The notes below the pieces were generated by a model. That model was not told where the DNA came from. It saw only the letters and a list, made by a program, of their open reading frames with translations, and did no database searches. The position numbers were made by a program, and so were the translations under genes. Below are positions 8,675-17,157 of a stretch of DNA of 64,000 nucleotides, piece after piece. The stretch comes from Streptomyces tateyamensis (GTDB lineage Bacteria > Actinomycetota > Actinomycetes > Streptomycetales > Streptomycetaceae). Numbering within the stretch: the stretch's first letter is position 1; each line of letters starts with the position of its first letter. Where the stretch lies: assembly GCF_003205575.1 (NCBI RefSeq), contig NZ_PYBW01000004.1:46348-110347 (forward strand), read 5' to 3'.

Positions 8675-9896
8675 CCGCGGGGTGCGGGCGGGTGCGGGTG
8701 CGCTCGGCCCACCGGGCAGCCGGGCCCATCGCGCAGCCGGCCGCCAGGAAGAGCGCGCCCAGCAGCAGCCAGCCCGGGGTGCCCCAGGTGATCAGCAGGG
8801 CGGTGAGCAGCAGCGGCCCCAGGGTCCGGGCGACCGCCACACCGGTGCCGAAGAAGCCCTGGTACTGGCCGAGCTGACGGGCCGGAGCCAGGTCGAAGCT
8901 GAGCTGCCAGGACCCGGCCGACTGCATCATCTCGCCGATCACCTGGAGCACCGAGCCCGCCACCAGGACGGCGGCCACGCTCCACCGGGGGAGCGCGGCC
9001 GCCGACAGCGCGAAGGCCGCGCAGGCGGCGAGCAGCACGGCGCCCGAGCGGCGCACGGTGCGGGTGGCGGAGGGCAGGTCGGTGACGGCCCGGCTGGTGC
9101 GGACCTGGAACAGCATCACGGCCACCGTGTTGAGGACGAACAAGGGCGAGACCAGCCAGGTCAGTTGCTCGGCGCGGGCGGCTATCCAGAGCGGGATCGC
9201 CAGACTCAGCAGCGGCATCCGCAGCAGCAGGACCGTGTTGACCAGGGTGACCACGGCGTACGGCCGGTCGTGCAGGACGGCGAGCTTGGCCTCCCCGGCC
9301 GGTTCGGCCCGACCGGGCGCGACCGGGGGCAGCCGCAGCAGCAGCAGCGCGCAGGCCAGGAAGCCGAGGGCGTCCAGCGCGAAGACCGCGAGGTAGCCCG
9401 CCCGGGTGCCGTGGCCGAGCGCGAGCCCGCCGAGGGTGGCGCCGACGGCGAGTCCGGCGTTCAGCACCGACTGCAGTCGGGCCAGCAGGCCGGTGCGCGC
9501 CGCCGGGTCGACGAGCCCGCCCAGCAGCGCCTGCCGAGCGGCCGCCAGACCCGACTGGGCGGTGGCGTACAGGCAGGCGGCCAGCACGAACGGCACGAAG
9601 GTGCGGATGGCGAGGAAGGCGGCGACCGCCGCCGCGGCGGTGGCCAGGGCCAGCAGGACCGCCGTCCCGCGTGGCCCGCGGCGGTCGGCGAGGTGCCCCA
9701 GGGGCACGCCCGCCAGCGAGCCGACCGCCCAGGCGGTGGTCAGGCCGAGCCCGACCTGGGTGGCGGACAGGCCGACGACGCGGGTGAAGTACATCGCGGA
9801 GCAGACGTAGTAGGCACCGTCGCCGACGGAGTTGCTCAGTTGGGCCGCGGCGAGCAGGCGCGGCGCTCCGGCAGCGGGCAGGATCCAGATCGACAT
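8664..9896 (-). CDS. MFS transporter
   Basis: A 410-aa major facilitator protein with about 12 hydrophobic helices. It carries the loop 2-3 signature GHLADRRGPRGTAVL. The N-terminal stretch ILPAAGAPRLLAAAQLSNSV and the layout resemble actinobacterial drug/metabolite exporters. The start is ATG 9896, 8 nt after the stop of a truncated alpha/beta-hydrolase remnant on the same strand. The inverted repeats at 10131-10196 are the likely control region, but no regulator gene is left nearby. The transported compound is unknown. Confidence 0.85.
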   Translation of the reverse strand: MSIWILPAAGAPRLLAAAQLSNSVGDGAYYVCSAMYFTRVVGLSATQVGLGLTTAWAVGSLAGVPLGHLADRRGPRGTAVLLALATAAAAVAAFLAIRTFVPFVLAACLYATAQSGLAAARQALLGGLVDPAARTGLLARLQSVLNAGLAVGATLGGLALGHGTRAGYLAVFALDALGFLACALLLLRLPPVAPGRAEPAGEAKLAVLHDRPYAVVTLVNTVLLLRMPLLSLAIPLWIAARAEQLTWLVSPLFVLNTVAVMLFQVRTSRAVTDLPSATRTVRRSGAVLLAACAAFALSAAALPRWSVAAVLVAGSVLQVIGEMMQSAGSWQLSFDLAPARQLGQYQGFFGTGVAVARTLGPLLLTALLITWGTPGWLLLGALFLAAGCAMGPAARWAERTRTRPHPAVSG

Positions 9897-9904
9897 GACA
9901 GGTC

Positions 9905-10063
9905 TCAGCCGGCTGACGGGGCGTCAGCGGCAGACAGCGGGATCTTCGCCCCGGCGAGGGCGTTCGGGGAGGCGTAGCGGTCCCGCTCGCGCAGTCGGCG
10001 GGCCAGGGGCTCGAACCACCAGGCGCCGTGGCAGGAGCCGGGAACGAGTACGGAGGTCGTCAT
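9905..10063 (-). pseudogene. Alpha/beta-hydrolase remnant (N-terminal 52 codons)
   Basis: The first about 27 residues (MTTSVLVPGSCHGAWWFEPL, then ARRLRER) match the N-terminus of small alpha/beta-hydrolases, including the HGxW-type oxyanion region. After that similarity to the fold stops, and the frame ends after 52 codons in an alanine/serine-rich tail. A complete enzyme would be about 230 to 280 residues with a catalytic Ser-Asp-His triad, none of which is present. It sits immediately ahead of the MFS gene. I infer a deletion that removed most of the hydrolase while keeping its promoter in front of the exporter. Confidence 0.65.
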
Positions 10064-10130
10064 GTCGAGGTCCCGGGGGAGAAGGGGTCTGGCAAGGGCG
10101 CGGACCGGGTGGCAGGACCGGGCACGAGAG

Positions 10131-10196
10131 TGAACTGTACCGTCCAGTTCAGATGAACTCAACCGTTCGGTTCGGTCTGGTGAAGTAATCAGTTCA
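10131..10196. promoter_or_regulatory. Cluster of inverted repeats, probable TetR-type operators
   Basis: TGAACTG (10131-10137) and CAGTTCA (10145-10151) are perfect inverted arms with a 7-nt spacer. AGTTCA-GA-TGAACT (10146-10159) is a second overlapping palindrome. AACCG-TT-CGGTT (10161-10172) is a third, and one more CAGTTCA half-site lies at 10190-10196. They precede the hydrolase remnant and MFS gene on the minus strand. Their size and spacing fit a TetR/AcrR dimer site, but no TetR gene is present locally. Confidence 0.5.
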
Positions 10197-10220
10197 CAGG
10201 GTTGCTGCTCAGCCGAACGG

Positions 10221-10259
10221 CCTTCGGCCGGGACCGTCATGGACGGTCCCGGCCGAAGG
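10221..10259 (-). terminator. Rho-independent-type hairpin after the S33 peptidase gene
   Basis: Perfect 18-bp arms (10221-10238 and 10242-10259) with a 3-nt ATG loop, located 71 nt downstream of the peptidase stop. There is no U-tract, as is common in streptomycetes. Confidence 0.75.
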
Positions 10260-10329
10260 GGGTCGCGACGTACGCGCTCGGTCGCCCCGGGTCGTGCAGG
10301 GTGATGCCGAGTCAGATCTGCGGGGCCTG

Positions 10330-11973
10330 CTAGCGCAGGACGCCGTGCACGGCTTCCGGGTCGGTCGGGGCGAGCGGGGTGGTGGCTGTGGCCGGGGTGG
10401 CGGTCTTCGCGGTGGTGGCCGGGGGCGGGGTGACGTAGACGGGGGCCGGGTCGGCTTCGGGGGCGCAGGTCTTGGCGATCGGGCCCTTGCCGGTGGGGAG
10501 GCTGCCGTCGCGCAGGTAGGCGGTGAAAGTGTCGTCCAGGCAGGGGTTCTGGTGGAAGAGGATCTCGTGGAAGCTGCCGCCGGTCTGGACGACCAGCTTG
10601 GAGCCGGGCAGCGCGTCGTGCATGGCCAGCCCGCCCTGGTAGGGGGTGGCGGCGTCCTCGGTGGCCTGGAAGAGCAGGACCGGCGGCAGGCCCTTGCCGG
10701 TGACCTTCAGGCGGCCGGCCTGGTTGCCCTGGTAGGGCCAGAACATGCAGGCGGCGTTGTACCACATGTTGTTGTAGGTGTAGAACGGCGCACCGGCGTT
10801 GACCCTGGCCTGGTCCTTCTTCCAGTACTCCCAGTCGCGCGGCCAGTTGTTCTCGGTGCACTGCACCGCGTTGTAGGCCGGGAAGGTGCCGTCGTCGGCG
10901 CCCGGTGCCGCATAGCGGTTGTAGGCGATGTTCAGCGGCCGGGTGTCGTGCTGGGTGACGTACGCGGACAGCACGGTGGCCATCCGGGGCCAGCGCAGGA
11001 AGTTGTAGCCGCCGCCGTAGAAGGTGTCCTCGAACTCGGCGGGGCCGATCTTGCCGGGGGCCGGCGCGGCGTCCACCGGGTCGGTCCGCAGGGCGGCCTC
11101 GACCTGGTGGTAGGCCTGCTCGATCGAGGCGGCGTCAGTTCCCAGGTGGTAGACGGAGTCCGCCTTGGCTGTCCAGGCGGCGAAGGCGTCGAAGCGGCGC
11201 TGGTGCTCCTGGTCCTGCAGGATGTTGTGGTCGTACCAACTGATGCTCGGTCCGACGATGCTGTCCAGCACCATCCGGCGCACCCGGGAGGGGAAGAGCT
11301 GGCCGTAGGTGGAGCCCAGCGAGGTGCCCCAGGAGCCGCCGTAGAAGTTGATCTGCTTCGCGCCCAGCGCCCGGCGGATGCTGTCCATGTCGCGCGCGTT
11401 GTCGACCGTGGTCATGTGCGGCAGCAGCCAGGACCAGTCGGCGGTGCAGTCCGCGGCGTACCCGGCCGCCTTGGTCAGCCACGCCTTCGAAGTGCCCTGG
11501 CTGACCTGGTAGTCGGGGCGCTCGCCATTGAAGTAGGAGGCGTCGCAGACCACATGGGGCTCGCTGCCGTTGGTGCCGCGCGGGTCGAAGCCGATCCAGT
11601 CGTAGGTCGAGGCGAGGTCCTGCGGGATCTGCCCGGAGATGAAGGCGGGCATCCAGAGCCCGGAGTCGCCGGGGCCTCCGGGGTTGAGCAGGATCGGGCC
11701 CTGCTGCTTGTCCTTGGGCGCGGTGGCAGGCAGCCGGTTCACCTTGATCTGGATCTTGCGCCCGTGCGGGGCGGCGTAGTCCACCGGCACGTCGAGCATC
11801 GCGCACTGCAGTGCGGGTGTCGCGGAGTCGTTGCAGGAGGTCCAGGCGAGCTTCCCCTGCCCGGTGTCCTCCGGGGCGGCGGTGTCGGATGCGGCACTGG
11901 CGGAGGCTCCGCTGAGGGCGGCGACGGCAGCGGCGGCCGACAGGAGGGCGGTGAGTTTTCGCATGGGATGCAT
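10330..11973 (-). CDS. Secreted S33 tripeptidyl-aminopeptidase-like alpha/beta hydrolase
   Basis: A 547-aa exported hydrolase of the streptomycete tripeptidyl aminopeptidase (SlpD/E-like) family. It has a signal peptide (about residues 4 to 28, ending ASASA), the oxyanion region LLNPGGPGDSG, the nucleophile elbow GGSWGTSLG, the acid in ATEDAATPY and the catalytic His in GGSFHEILFH. The ATG at 11973 and one three codons later (11964) are both possible, and neither has a clear ribosome site. The predicted promoter (11995-12023) would give a very short leader. The 10-bp element at its transcription start recurs at the M9 peptidase gene at 30 kb. It likely releases short peptides from extracellular protein. 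Confidence 0.85.
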   Translation of the reverse strand: MHPMRKLTALLSAAAAVAALSGASASAASDTAAPEDTGQGKLAWTSCNDSATPALQCAMLDVPVDYAAPHGRKIQIKVNRLPATAPKDKQQGPILLNPGGPGDSGLWMPAFISGQIPQDLASTYDWIGFDPRGTNGSEPHVVCDASYFNGERPDYQVSQGTSKAWLTKAAGYAADCTADWSWLLPHMTTVDNARDMDSIRRALGAKQINFYGGSWGTSLGSTYGQLFPSRVRRMVLDSIVGPSISWYDHNILQDQEHQRRFDAFAAWTAKADSVYHLGTDAASIEQAYHQVEAALRTDPVDAAPAPGKIGPAEFEDTFYGGGYNFLRWPRMATVLSAYVTQHDTRPLNIAYNRYAAPGADDGTFPAYNAVQCTENNWPRDWEYWKKDQARVNAGAPFYTYNNMWYNAACMFWPYQGNQAGRLKVTGKGLPPVLLFQATEDAATPYQGGLAMHDALPGSKLVVQTGGSFHEILFHQNPCLDDTFTAYLRDGSLPTGKGPIAKTCAPEADPAPVYVTPPPATTAKTATPATATTPLAPTDPEAVHGVLR

Positions 11974-11975
11974 GA

Positions 11976-11985
11976 TGTGACATGT
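11976..11985 (-). promoter_or_regulatory. ACATGTCACA element at the S33 peptidase start region
   Basis: The minus strand reads ACATGTCACA at about +3 to +12 from the predicted start. The same 10-mer overlaps the predicted start of the M9 peptidase gene at 30029-30038. A shared protease regulator is an inference. Confidence 0.4.
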
Positions 11986-11994
11986 GCAATGGCA

Positions 11995-12023
11995 CTACTA
12001 GAGGGCTGACATGACGTTATCAA
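11995..12023 (-). promoter_or_regulatory. Promoter of the S33 peptidase gene
   Basis: On the minus strand TTGATA (12018-12023) and TAGTAG (11995-12000) have a 17-nt spacer. The predicted start is near 11988, only about 15 nt before the ATG. Confidence 0.5.
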
Positions 12024-12142
12024 GGCGTTACGGCTGGGGAATGGGGGAACAGGGCGGGTCGGCTCCGGCTCCCGCTGCGTCGGCCCGCGGCTTTCGGCTC
12101 TGGGCCGCAGGGCCCACCTGAGCGCGCAGGAGCCACCAGCAC

Positions 12143-12574
12143 CTAACGGTGGTCGGTCCGCAGCTTGCCCACCAGGCGGGTCAGCTCGGCGAGTTCGCCC
12201 TCGTCCAGGGCGAGCAGGGTGCGCGGCGGCCGGGACAGGATCTGCTCGGCCTGCTCGGCCGCCGTGGTGCCGGCGGCGGTGAGGGCGACCAGCTTGGAGC
12301 GGCGGTCCTGCGGGTGGACGCTGCGCTCCACCAGGCCCCGCCGCTCCAGCTCGTCCACGATCAGCGTGGTGTACGGCTTGTCGGTGCTCAGCCGCTCCGT
12401 CAGTTCACGCATCGTCAGCGGGCCCGGCAGCAGGCGGCGCAGCGCTTTGGCACGCAGGAAGCTCAGGCCGAGCGCCTGCTCCACCTCGGCCCGGCGGTTC
12501 TCCTGACGCAGCACCAGGTCGGACAGGGCCGCCCAGACCCTGGCCGCCGCGCCGCCACTGCCGTTCTCGTTCAC
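12143..12574 (-). CDS. MarR-family transcriptional regulator
   Basis: A 143-aa winged-helix regulator. It has the MarR core PLTMRELTERLSTDKPYTTL followed by the wing DELERRGLVERSVHPQDRRS, with flanking dimerisation helices. The GTG start at 12574 overlaps the TGA of the upstream MFS gene (GTGA). GGGAGCAC lies just upstream, so translation is coupled to the exporter. It likely binds the promoter region at 14074-14100 and controls this two-gene operon, as is usual for MarR/MFS pairs. The inducer cannot be told from the sequence. Confidence 0.88.
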   Translation of the reverse strand: MNENGSGGAAARVWAALSDLVLRQENRRAEVEQALGLSFLRAKALRRLLPGPLTMRELTERLSTDKPYTTLIVDELERRGLVERSVHPQDRRSKLVALTAAGTTAAEQAEQILSRPPRTLLALDEGELAELTRLVGKLRTDHR

Positions 12575-14073
12575 GTGCTCCCGCCGTCCACTGCTCGTTC
12601 GGTCGGGACGGACTCCAGTCGCTGCGCCACCCGCGCGGCACTGCGTCCGGCCCAGCGTCCGGTGGTGAGGATACCGAGCGCGAGCACCGTCAGGGCGCAA
12701 CCGGTCGCCACCCACCAGCCGACGTGGCTGGCCGCGGCGAAGCCCGAGTGCAGCGGGCCGCGCACGGCGGAGGTGGCCAGCGAGCCGAGCACGGTGACCC
12801 CGAGCAACTGCCCGGTCTGCCGGCTGGTGCTGGCCACCGCGGCGGCCACTCCGGCCCGGTCGCGCGGCATGCCGGAGACGGCAGTGGTGGTGATGGGAGC
12901 GTTCAGCATCCCGAAGCCGATGCCGAACAGGCTGTAGGCGACCACCAGTTGCCAGTCGGGCGTGCCGGCGGTCAGCCCGGTCAGGGTGGCGGTGCCGGCG
13001 GCCATCGCGGCGCCGGCCGCGATCAGCGGCAGCCGCGGGCCGCGGGTGGCGACCAGTCGCCCGGAGAACGGCGAGCAGACCATGGCCAGCACCGCCAGCG
13101 GCAGGGTCAGGAGTCCGGCGTGCAGCGGCGAGTAGTCGCGCACGTCCTGCAGGTAGAGGGTGTTGAGCAGCAGGAAGCCGCCGAGCGCGGCGAACCCGCA
13201 GACGGCGATCGCGGCGGCCCCGGCGAACGGCGCGCTGCGCAGCAGGCGCGGGTCGATCACCGGCGCGCGGTTGCGCAGCTCGTACGGGACGAAGCAGGCC
13301 GCGGCGAGCAGGGCCGCCGCGCCGCACAGCAGGGTCTGGGGCGCCGTCCAGCCTGCGGTCGGCGCCTCGATGACCCCGTAGGTGAGGCTGCCCAGCAGGA
13401 CCACGATGAGCAGCTGGCCGACCGGGTCGAGCGGGCGGGCGCGCTCGGCCCGCGACTCGGGGACGTACCGGGCGCAGAGGGCCAGGGCCGCCAGGCCCAC
13501 CGGGACGGTGGCCCAGAAGACCCCGCGCCAGCCGACCGTGTCCACCAGCAGACCGCCGAGCAGCGGGCCGAGCGCCAGGCTGACGCCCGCCACCGCGCCC
13601 CACACGCCGATCGCCCGGGCCCGCTCGCGCGGCTCGGTGAAGGTGTTGGTGATGATCGACATGGCGACCGGGTTGAGCATCGACCCGCCGACCGCCTGCG
13701 CCATCCGGGCCGCGACCAGGGTGCCCAGGCCCGGTGCGACCGAGCAGAGCAGCGAGCCGAGGGTGAAGAGCACCAGCCCGGTCTGGAAGGTGCGCCGCCG
13801 CCCGAACCGGTCGCCGGCCGCGCCCGCGGGCAGCAGCAGGGTGGCCAGCACCACGGTGTACCCGGCCACCACCCACTGCAGGCCGGAGACGCCGACGTGC
13901 AGGTCGCGCTGGATGGCGGGCAGGGCGAGGTTGACGATCGTGTTGTCCACGCCGACCAGGAACAGGCTCAGGCAGCAGATCGCCAGCACGCGGGTGCGGC
14001 CGCGGCGGTCCAGCGGCCCGGCGGGGGCCCGGTGGGTCCGGTGGGCTCGGGGGAGCCAAGTAGTTAATGTCAT
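12571..14073 (-). CDS. DHA2-family (EmrB/QacA-type) MFS drug exporter
   Basis: A 500-aa exporter with about 14 predicted helices. It shows DHA2 motifs: FLVGVDNTIVNLALPAIQRD in TM1, LQWVVAGYTVVLATLLLPAG, and GDRFGRRRTFQTGL in the loop 2-3. ATG 14073 was chosen because a perfect TATAAT lies 6 nt upstream, so the mRNA would begin at or next to the ATG (leaderless). It is translationally coupled to the MarR gene. The probable role is efflux of a toxic small molecule, induced through MarR. Confidence 0.88.
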   Translation of the reverse strand: MTLTTWLPRAHRTHRAPAGPLDRRGRTRVLAICCLSLFLVGVDNTIVNLALPAIQRDLHVGVSGLQWVVAGYTVVLATLLLPAGAAGDRFGRRRTFQTGLVLFTLGSLLCSVAPGLGTLVAARMAQAVGGSMLNPVAMSIITNTFTEPRERARAIGVWGAVAGVSLALGPLLGGLLVDTVGWRGVFWATVPVGLAALALCARYVPESRAERARPLDPVGQLLIVVLLGSLTYGVIEAPTAGWTAPQTLLCGAAALLAAACFVPYELRNRAPVIDPRLLRSAPFAGAAAIAVCGFAALGGFLLLNTLYLQDVRDYSPLHAGLLTLPLAVLAMVCSPFSGRLVATRGPRLPLIAAGAAMAAGTATLTGLTAGTPDWQLVVAYSLFGIGFGMLNAPITTTAVSGMPRDRAGVAAAVASTSRQTGQLLGVTVLGSLATSAVRGPLHSGFAAASHVGWWVATGCALTVLALGILTTGRWAGRSAARVAQRLESVPTERAVDGGST

Positions 14074-14079
14074 ACAACG

Positions 14080-14085
14080 ATTATA
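14080..14085 (-). promoter_or_regulatory. TATAAT -10 box giving a leaderless MFS/MarR transcript
   Basis: The minus strand reads TATAAT, then 6 nt, then ATG (14073). This spacing puts the transcription start on the start codon. TAGTT and AACTA repeats flank the box (14061-14097) and could be part of the MarR site. No good -35 is visible. Confidence 0.55.
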
Positions 14086-14190
14086 GGCACACAACTAAGT
14101 GGGGGCGGAAGGAGGGGGACGGAGATCGGAGGGGGCAGGTGCAGGTGCGGACTGCGGGTGGACCTGCTGTGGGTGGAACTGTTCGAGGGC

Positions 14191-14215
14191 GATTCGATTC
14201 GCCGCACCCGGGTAC
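14191..14215 (+). promoter_or_regulatory. SigB-type promoter of the sigma factor gene
   Basis: GATT (14191-14194), 15 nt, GGGTAC (14210-14215) fits the streptomycete SigB-family consensus GNNT-N14-16-GGGTAC/T. It lies 55 nt before the GTG of a SigB-family gene, which suggests positive autoregulation. Confidence 0.55.
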
Positions 14216-14270
14216 GTGCCGTGTGGTACAGCCGTGTCGAAGCGCGGGCGAACTGCTGTCAGGAGAGATC

Positions 14271-15218
14271 GTGATCGACAGCGATACCGATCAGCCGGTC
14301 CAGGCGGGGGGTGGACTGCCGGACGACCTGCCGCCGCGGTTCAGCGAGCGGGAGCTACGGGCGATGAGCAAGAGCGAGGCCCGGGCGCTGAGTGATGCGC
14401 TGTTCCGGCGGCTCGCCGGCCTGGAGCGGGAGAGCTATGCCTACAGCTATGTGCGGTCCACCATCATCGAGCTCAACATGCCGCTGGTGCGCTTCATCGC
14501 CGCCAGGTTCCGGCACCGCTGCGAGGAGATGGCGGACATCCTGCAGGTCGGCACGGTGGGCCTGATCAAGGCCGTCGACGGCTACGACCAGGAGCGCGGC
14601 GCCGAGTTCGTCACCTACGCCATCCCGACCATCGCCGGCGAGATCAAGCGGTTCTTCCGGGACACCTCCTGGCCGGTCCGGGTGCCGCGCAGCATGCAGG
14701 AGCGCTACCTGGCGGTCGCCCGCGGCTCGGACCGGCTGGAGCAGGACCTGGGCCGGCTGCCGCGGCCCGAGGAACTCGCCGAGGACCTCGGCATCACCGA
14801 GGAGGAGGTGCTGGAGGGCCTGGTGGCCGCCCGGGTCTACCGGCCGAACTCGCTGGACGCGCTGCGTGAGCAGGACGCGGACGAGTCGGGCAGCGCGCTG
14901 CTGGACCGGCTCGGCACCGAGGACCTGGAGCTGGACCTGGCCGACTTCCGGGTCGCGGTCACTCCGCTGCTGGGCAAGCTGCCCAAGCGCGAGCAGGCCG
15001 TGCTGGTGCTGCGGTTCTGGGAGGGCCGGACCCAGTCGGAGATCGCCGACCGGATCGGGGTCTCGCAGATGCACGTCTCCCGCCTGCTGACGGCCACCCT
15101 GGCCGGACTGCGGGCCGACCTGGAGGACGCGGACGCGCCGGGCTGGCAGGACCAGGACCAGGACCCGGACGCGGCCACTGCCGGCCGCCCGGACGCGGGG
15201 TCGGACGCCGCCGGCTGA
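14271..15218 (+). CDS. SigB/SigF-family RNA polymerase sigma factor
   Basis: A 315-aa group 3 sigma factor. Region 2 is present (IELNMPLVRFIAARF, DILQVGTVGLIKAVDGYD, FVTYAIPTIAGEIKRFFRD), region 3 follows (RLPRPEELAEDLGITEEEV), and region 4 contains TQSEIADRIGVSQMHVSRLL. GTG 14271 is preceded by AGGAGAG at 5 nt. The acidic C-terminal tail beyond region 4 is unusually long (about 35 residues, Asp/Gln-rich). No anti-sigma or anti-anti-sigma gene is adjacent, so partner-switching components would be elsewhere. In Streptomyces this family directs stress and development genes; the promoter at 14191 suggests self-activation. Confidence 0.9.
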   Translation: MIDSDTDQPVQAGGGLPDDLPPRFSERELRAMSKSEARALSDALFRRLAGLERESYAYSYVRSTIIELNMPLVRFIAARFRHRCEEMADILQVGTVGLIKAVDGYDQERGAEFVTYAIPTIAGEIKRFFRDTSWPVRVPRSMQERYLAVARGSDRLEQDLGRLPRPEELAEDLGITEEEVLEGLVAARVYRPNSLDALREQDADESGSALLDRLGTEDLELDLADFRVAVTPLLGKLPKREQAVLVLRFWEGRTQSEIADRIGVSQMHVSRLLTATLAGLRADLEDADAPGWQDQDQDPDAATAGRPDAGSDAAG

Positions 15219-15227
15219 CCGTGCGGC

Positions 15228-15284
15228 GCCGCCACCGGGCCCGGGGCGGTGGCGGCAGCTGAACCCGGCGCCGGGCTCAGCTGC
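15228..15284. terminator. Double hairpin between convergent genes
   Basis: Two strong hairpins lie in tandem. GCCGCCACCG/CGGTGGCGGC (15228-15256) has a 9-nt loop. A second one at 15255-15284 has GCAGCTGA/TCAGCTGC arms with an inner CCCGGCGCCGGG palindrome. They separate the sigma gene from the convergent DUF885 gene and can serve both. Confidence 0.65.
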
Positions 15285-15306
15285 CCCCATCGCCCCGGGC
15301 CCGCGG

Positions 15307-16876
15307 TCAGAGGCCGGCCAGGTTGGCCTCCAGGTCGTCGAGGCCGTAGGAGCCCTGGGAGATCGCCTTCATGTGCCAGGTCTTCAGGTCGAAGTCGGCG
15401 CCCAGCCGGTGCCGGGCGGCTTCGCGGCCGCGCAGCCAGGCGCGCTCGCCGAGCTTGTAGCCGATGGCCTGGCCGGGCCAGCCGAGGTAGCGGTTGACCT
15501 CGCTGGCCCGGCGGGCGGCGGGGCTGCCCTGGTATTCGGCCAGGAACCGGTCGGCCAGTTCCGGGGTCCAGGTCTCGCCCGGGTGGAAGCCGGAGTCGGC
15601 GGGGATGGCCAGGCGCAGGTGCATGCCGATGTCGGTGATCACCCGGATGATGCGCAGCATCTGCTTGGTCAGGTATCCGAGGCGGTGGGCCGGGTCGGTG
15701 AGGAAGCCCAGGTCGTCCATCAGCCGCTCGGCATAGAGCGCCCAGCCCTCGACATTGGCGCTGACCTTGCCGAGGGTCACCTGGTAGCGGCTCAGCTGGT
15801 CGGCGACGGCCGTCCAGCGGGCGAGCTGGAGGTGATGGCCGGGCACACCCTCGTGGTACCAGGTGCTGACGAGCTGCCAGGTCGGGAAGGTGTCCCGGCC
15901 CAGGGTCGGCAGGTAGGTGCGACCGGGGCGGGTGAAGTCCAGGCTGGGGCCGGAGTAGAACGGTGCGGCCGCGCTCCCCGCCGGGGCGATCCTGGACTCG
16001 ACCTGGCGCAGCGGGCCCACGATGTCGAAGTGTGTTCCGTCGAGGCGCTCGATCGCCTCGTCCATGACCTGCTGGAGCCAGTCGCGGACGGCCTCCTCGC
16101 CCTTGATCGCGTGGCCGTGCTCGTTCAGGAACTCCATCGCCTCCACGACCCCGGCGCCGGGCAGCACCCGGCCGGCCTCCACCCGCATCTCGGCCAGCGT
16201 GCGGTGGAATTCCTCCCACGCCCAGTCGTACGCCTCGGCGACGTCCACGTTCGAACCGGTGGCCAGGCGGGCCGATCGCAGGTAGCGCTCCCGGCCGACC
16301 GCGTCCGGGACGCCCGCCGCCGCGGGGAGGTAGTCGCCGTGCAGCCAGTCGCGCAGCTCGCCGACGGCGGCGGTGGCACCCAGCGCAGCGGAGTCCAGTT
16401 CGCTACGCAACCGCTCCGGCCCGTCCGCCACGAATCCGGCGAACCAGCCGGCCCCGCCGTCGGCCCGTCCGGTCCACGCGTCCAACTGCGCGAGTACGGA
16501 CTCGACCTGACGCGGTGCGGAGAGCAGCCCGCGCCCGACGCCCTGCTCCAGCGTGCGGCGATAGCCGGCCACCGCGCCCGGCACGGCCCGCAGCCGCCCG
16601 GCCACCACCGCCCAGTCCTCCTCGCTGGTGGTGGGCATCAGGGTGAAGATCGACCGGACGTAGTGGATCGGGGAGGCGGTGTTGCGCAGCGCCCGCACGT
16701 GGTCCCCGGCGTCGTGCACGGCCAGCTGCGCCGCCAGCCGCTCACGCAGCAACTGCGCACAGGCCGCCTCCGCCGGGTCCGCCGCCACCGGATCCGCCGC
16801 CGCCCGGCCGGGCAGCCGGTCGAGCGCCTGCAGGGTCTCCCGAGCCAGGTCGGCCATCGCCTCGAACCCGTCGGGC
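15307..16876 (-). pseudogene. DUF885 family protein, 5' end deleted
   Basis: The body is a good DUF885 protein (metallopeptidase-like). It contains the metal motif HEGVPGHHLQ, the downstream YAERLMDDLGF region and a conserved C-terminal half. Homology starts abruptly at SPDGFEAMADLARETLQ, so about 40 to 45 N-terminal residues usual for the family are missing. In their place the minus strand reads the antisense of another gene's tail (16877-17056), which gives an artificial extension to 16935. An internal ATG at 16860 could still start a shortened 517-aa protein, so residual function cannot be excluded. No promoter of its own remains visible. Confidence 0.65.
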
Positions 16877-17056
16877 GACGCCGTGGTGCAGTCGATCGCG
16901 GTCGGTTCCGACGGTACGCAGGTGATCCTGGACAACTCGGGGACGGTCCTGGCGAAGAAGGGGATCGGTCTCTACAACTGGACCCAGGAGAGCGACCCGG
17001 TCGTCAAGGCCATCGGGGTCGGTTCGGACGGCACGCAGATGATCCTCAGCCGCTGA
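16877..17056 (+). pseudogene. C-terminal fragment of a repeat protein
   Basis: About 60 codons on the plus strand encode two similar units: SIAVGSDGTQVILDNSG and, about 41 residues later, AIGVGSDGTQMILSR before the TGA. This looks like the end of a beta-propeller or tachylectin-like repeat protein. The codon bias is good and the repeats are clear, but no start codon, ribosome site or signal peptide precedes them, because the sequence turns directly into the truncated DUF885 gene at about 16877. I read it as the surviving tail of a gene whose front part was lost. The family is uncertain. Confidence 0.6.
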
Positions 17057-17104
17057 CCGACAGCCGGTGATCGACCGAGCCGGGAGCGAGCGTGAGCACC
17101 CGGA

Positions 17105-17140
17105 CCTCCTGCGCAGCTCGCTGTTGAGCTGCGCAGGAGG
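17105..17140. terminator. Strong hairpin terminator
   Basis: 15-bp perfect arms (17105-17119 and 17126-17140) with a 6-nt loop GCTGTT. It lies between the repeat-protein tail and the end of the DUF397 gene, so it can stop transcripts from either side. Confidence 0.75.
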
Positions 17141-17157
17141 CCGACAGGCGAACGGGC

